A DNA stretch of 33,457 nt from an uncultured Alistipes sp. (lineage in GTDB: Bacteria > Bacteroidota > Bacteroidia > Bacteroidales > Rikenellaceae). A program made the translations under genes and the position numbers. Under the pieces are notes generated by a model. That model saw only the letters and a program-made list of their open reading frames with translations, was not told where the DNA came from and did no database searches. Shown here one piece after another: positions 32,653 to 33,457 of the stretch (its first letter is position 1; each line of letters begins with the position of its first letter). The stretch covers positions 1-33,457 of the forward strand of contig CAKVKI010000002.1 in NCBI GenBank assembly GCA_934754975.1, read 5' to 3'.

Positions 32653-33457
32653 ATGCGCAACACAGGGACGATAACACGCATGCTTCTCTGCTGCGGAGCG
32701 TTGTGGGCGGCTCTCGCCGCCGCGCCGCTCTGCGCCCAGATCCGTATCGTCCCGCGCGCCAAACTCGACAGCCTGGCCCACCCGGCCACGGCCAAAGGAG
32801 GGGCCGAAGCGATGCGTTTCGAACGCACGCTGATCGACGCCGGACATATCGGCGAGGAGGACGCTCCTTCGTCCTACACGTTCCGGTGGCATAATACGGG
32901 CGGCGCGCCGCTCGTTATTACCCGCGTGCAGACCACCTGCGGCTGCGCCGTGGCTGTTTGGGACAAAAAGCCCGTCGTCCCGGGCGGCGAAGGCTCCGTG
33001 ACGGTGACCTACCACCCCAAGGGACACCCGGGCGTTTTCGACCGGCGGATTTTCGTCTACACCCAGCTCTCGGACAAGGAGCCGACGGCGATCCTGAATC
33101 TCCGGGGCGCAGTCACGGCTTCAGTGCGGACGGACGACGATTATCCCCACGCCATGGGAACCCTGCGTCTCAAACAGCGGACCGTCCGCTTCAGCGACGC
33201 CCGCAGGGAGCAGTCCGAGCGCATCGAGTGCCTGAACGCGGGCGACAAACCGCTTACCCCGGTCTGCGACGAAGGATTCGCAGCCACCGGACTGAGCTTC
33301 GCCTGCGAACCGGCGACGCTCGCACCCGGCGCAAAAGGCGATCTGGTCGTCCGCTTCGACCCGGCCAAAGCCCCGCAGCCGCTCCGGCGGACTCCCCTGC
33401 TGATCGGGGGACCGGACGTGCCGCCGAGTCAGCGTATGCTGTGGATCGAGTTCGGGG
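32653..33457 (+). CDS. DUF1573 domain protein, secreted (truncated by window end)
   Basis: The frame from the ATG at 32653 is open to the window edge, giving about 268 residues without the C-terminus. A signal peptide ends near APLCAQ (about residue 29). Residues ~55-140 form a DUF1573 domain: MRFERTLIDAGHIGEEDAPSSYTFRWHNTGGAPLVITRV, then TTCGCAV with the family's two cysteines, VVPGGEGSVTVTYHPKG and the closing strand. A second, similar beta-sandwich (RTVRFSDARREQSERIECLNAGDKPL, TLAPGAKGDLVVRFDP) follows. DUF1573 is a periplasmic, MSP/ASPM-like Ig fold of unknown function, frequent in Bacteroidota. The gene starts 11 bases after the peptidase gene and is probably in the same operon. No enzymatic role can be read from it. 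Confidence 0.85.
   Translation, partial: MRNTGTITRMLLCCGALWAALAAAPLCAQIRIVPRAKLDSLAHPATAKGGAEAMRFERTLIDAGHIGEEDAPSSYTFRWHNTGGAPLVITRVQTTCGCAVAVWDKKPVVPGGEGSVTVTYHPKGHPGVFDRRIFVYTQLSDKEPTAILNLRGAVTASVRTDDDYPHAMGTLRLKQRTVRFSDARREQSERIECLNAGDKPLTPVCDEGFAATGLSFACEPATLAPGAKGDLVVRFDPAKAPQPLRRTPLLIGGPDVPPSQRMLWIEFG

Noticed and set aside
1..33457. CRISPR arrays, tRNA or rRNA genes, insertion sequences, integrase sites, invertible promoters
   Set aside because: No regularly spaced repeats, no tRNA-like cloverleaf, no transposase or recombinase gene, and no long flanking inverted repeats were seen on reading both strands.

Overview
The window is a stretch of Bacteroidota chromosome, most likely from a G+C-rich gut Bacteroidales such as Alistipes. 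The evidence is two SusC/SusD pairs, many Bacteroidota-type lipoproteins (Cys followed by Ser/Asp/Glu), mostly absent Shine-Dalgarno sequences, one exact TAnnTTTG promoter element, and G+C-rich coding DNA against A+T-rich regulatory gaps. I see no tRNA, rRNA, CRISPR array, insertion sequence or phage gene. The genus is inference.

Left edge (1-1222): a gene truncated by the window runs leftward from 640. It encodes a secreted concanavalin A/laminin-G-like N-terminal domain. From memory of the family this may be the sensor end of a Kelch-type membrane regulator. It shares a 580-base divergent intergenic region with the first polysaccharide locus. That region holds a promoter for the leftward gene and an array of TTAACC(C) repeats in front of the rightward operon.

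Locus 1 (1223-17905, all +) looks like an alpha-mannan or mannose-rich glycan utilisation locus. In order it encodes: a surface lipoprotein with two CnaB-like domains and a duplicated beta-rich domain (probable glycan binder); a GH76 endo-alpha-1,6-mannanase lipoprotein; SusC; SusD; a DUF3823 lipoprotein; a secreted GH42-like clan GH-A enzyme that I cannot place in a family; a DUF4964/DUF5127/DUF4965/glutaminase A-like lipoprotein carrying a jelly-roll insert; and a GH92 alpha-mannosidase. The export signals suggest that GH76 and the binding proteins sit on the cell surface while the last three enzymes act in the periplasm. Strong hairpins at 3092-3134 and 10754-10855 divide the operon into segments, and a textbook terminator at 17932-17966 closes it.

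The gap 17967-18635 is A+T-rich, holds several palindromes and no gene, and leads into locus 2.

Locus 2 (18636-end, all +) has SusC and SusD but no carbohydrate enzyme. It continues with a DUF4984-like lipoprotein, a DUF5003-like lipoprotein, a DUF4458-like leucine-rich-repeat lipoprotein, a BACON plus leucine-rich-repeat lipoprotein, a subtilisin-family (S8) peptidase lipoprotein and a truncated DUF1573 protein. The layout resembles the SusCD peptide importer type known from Bacteroides thetaiotaomicron (BT2261-BT2264), so I read it as a protein/peptide capture, digestion and import locus. Its susC carries a run of nine G residues at the signal-peptide junction, a candidate slip-strand switch.
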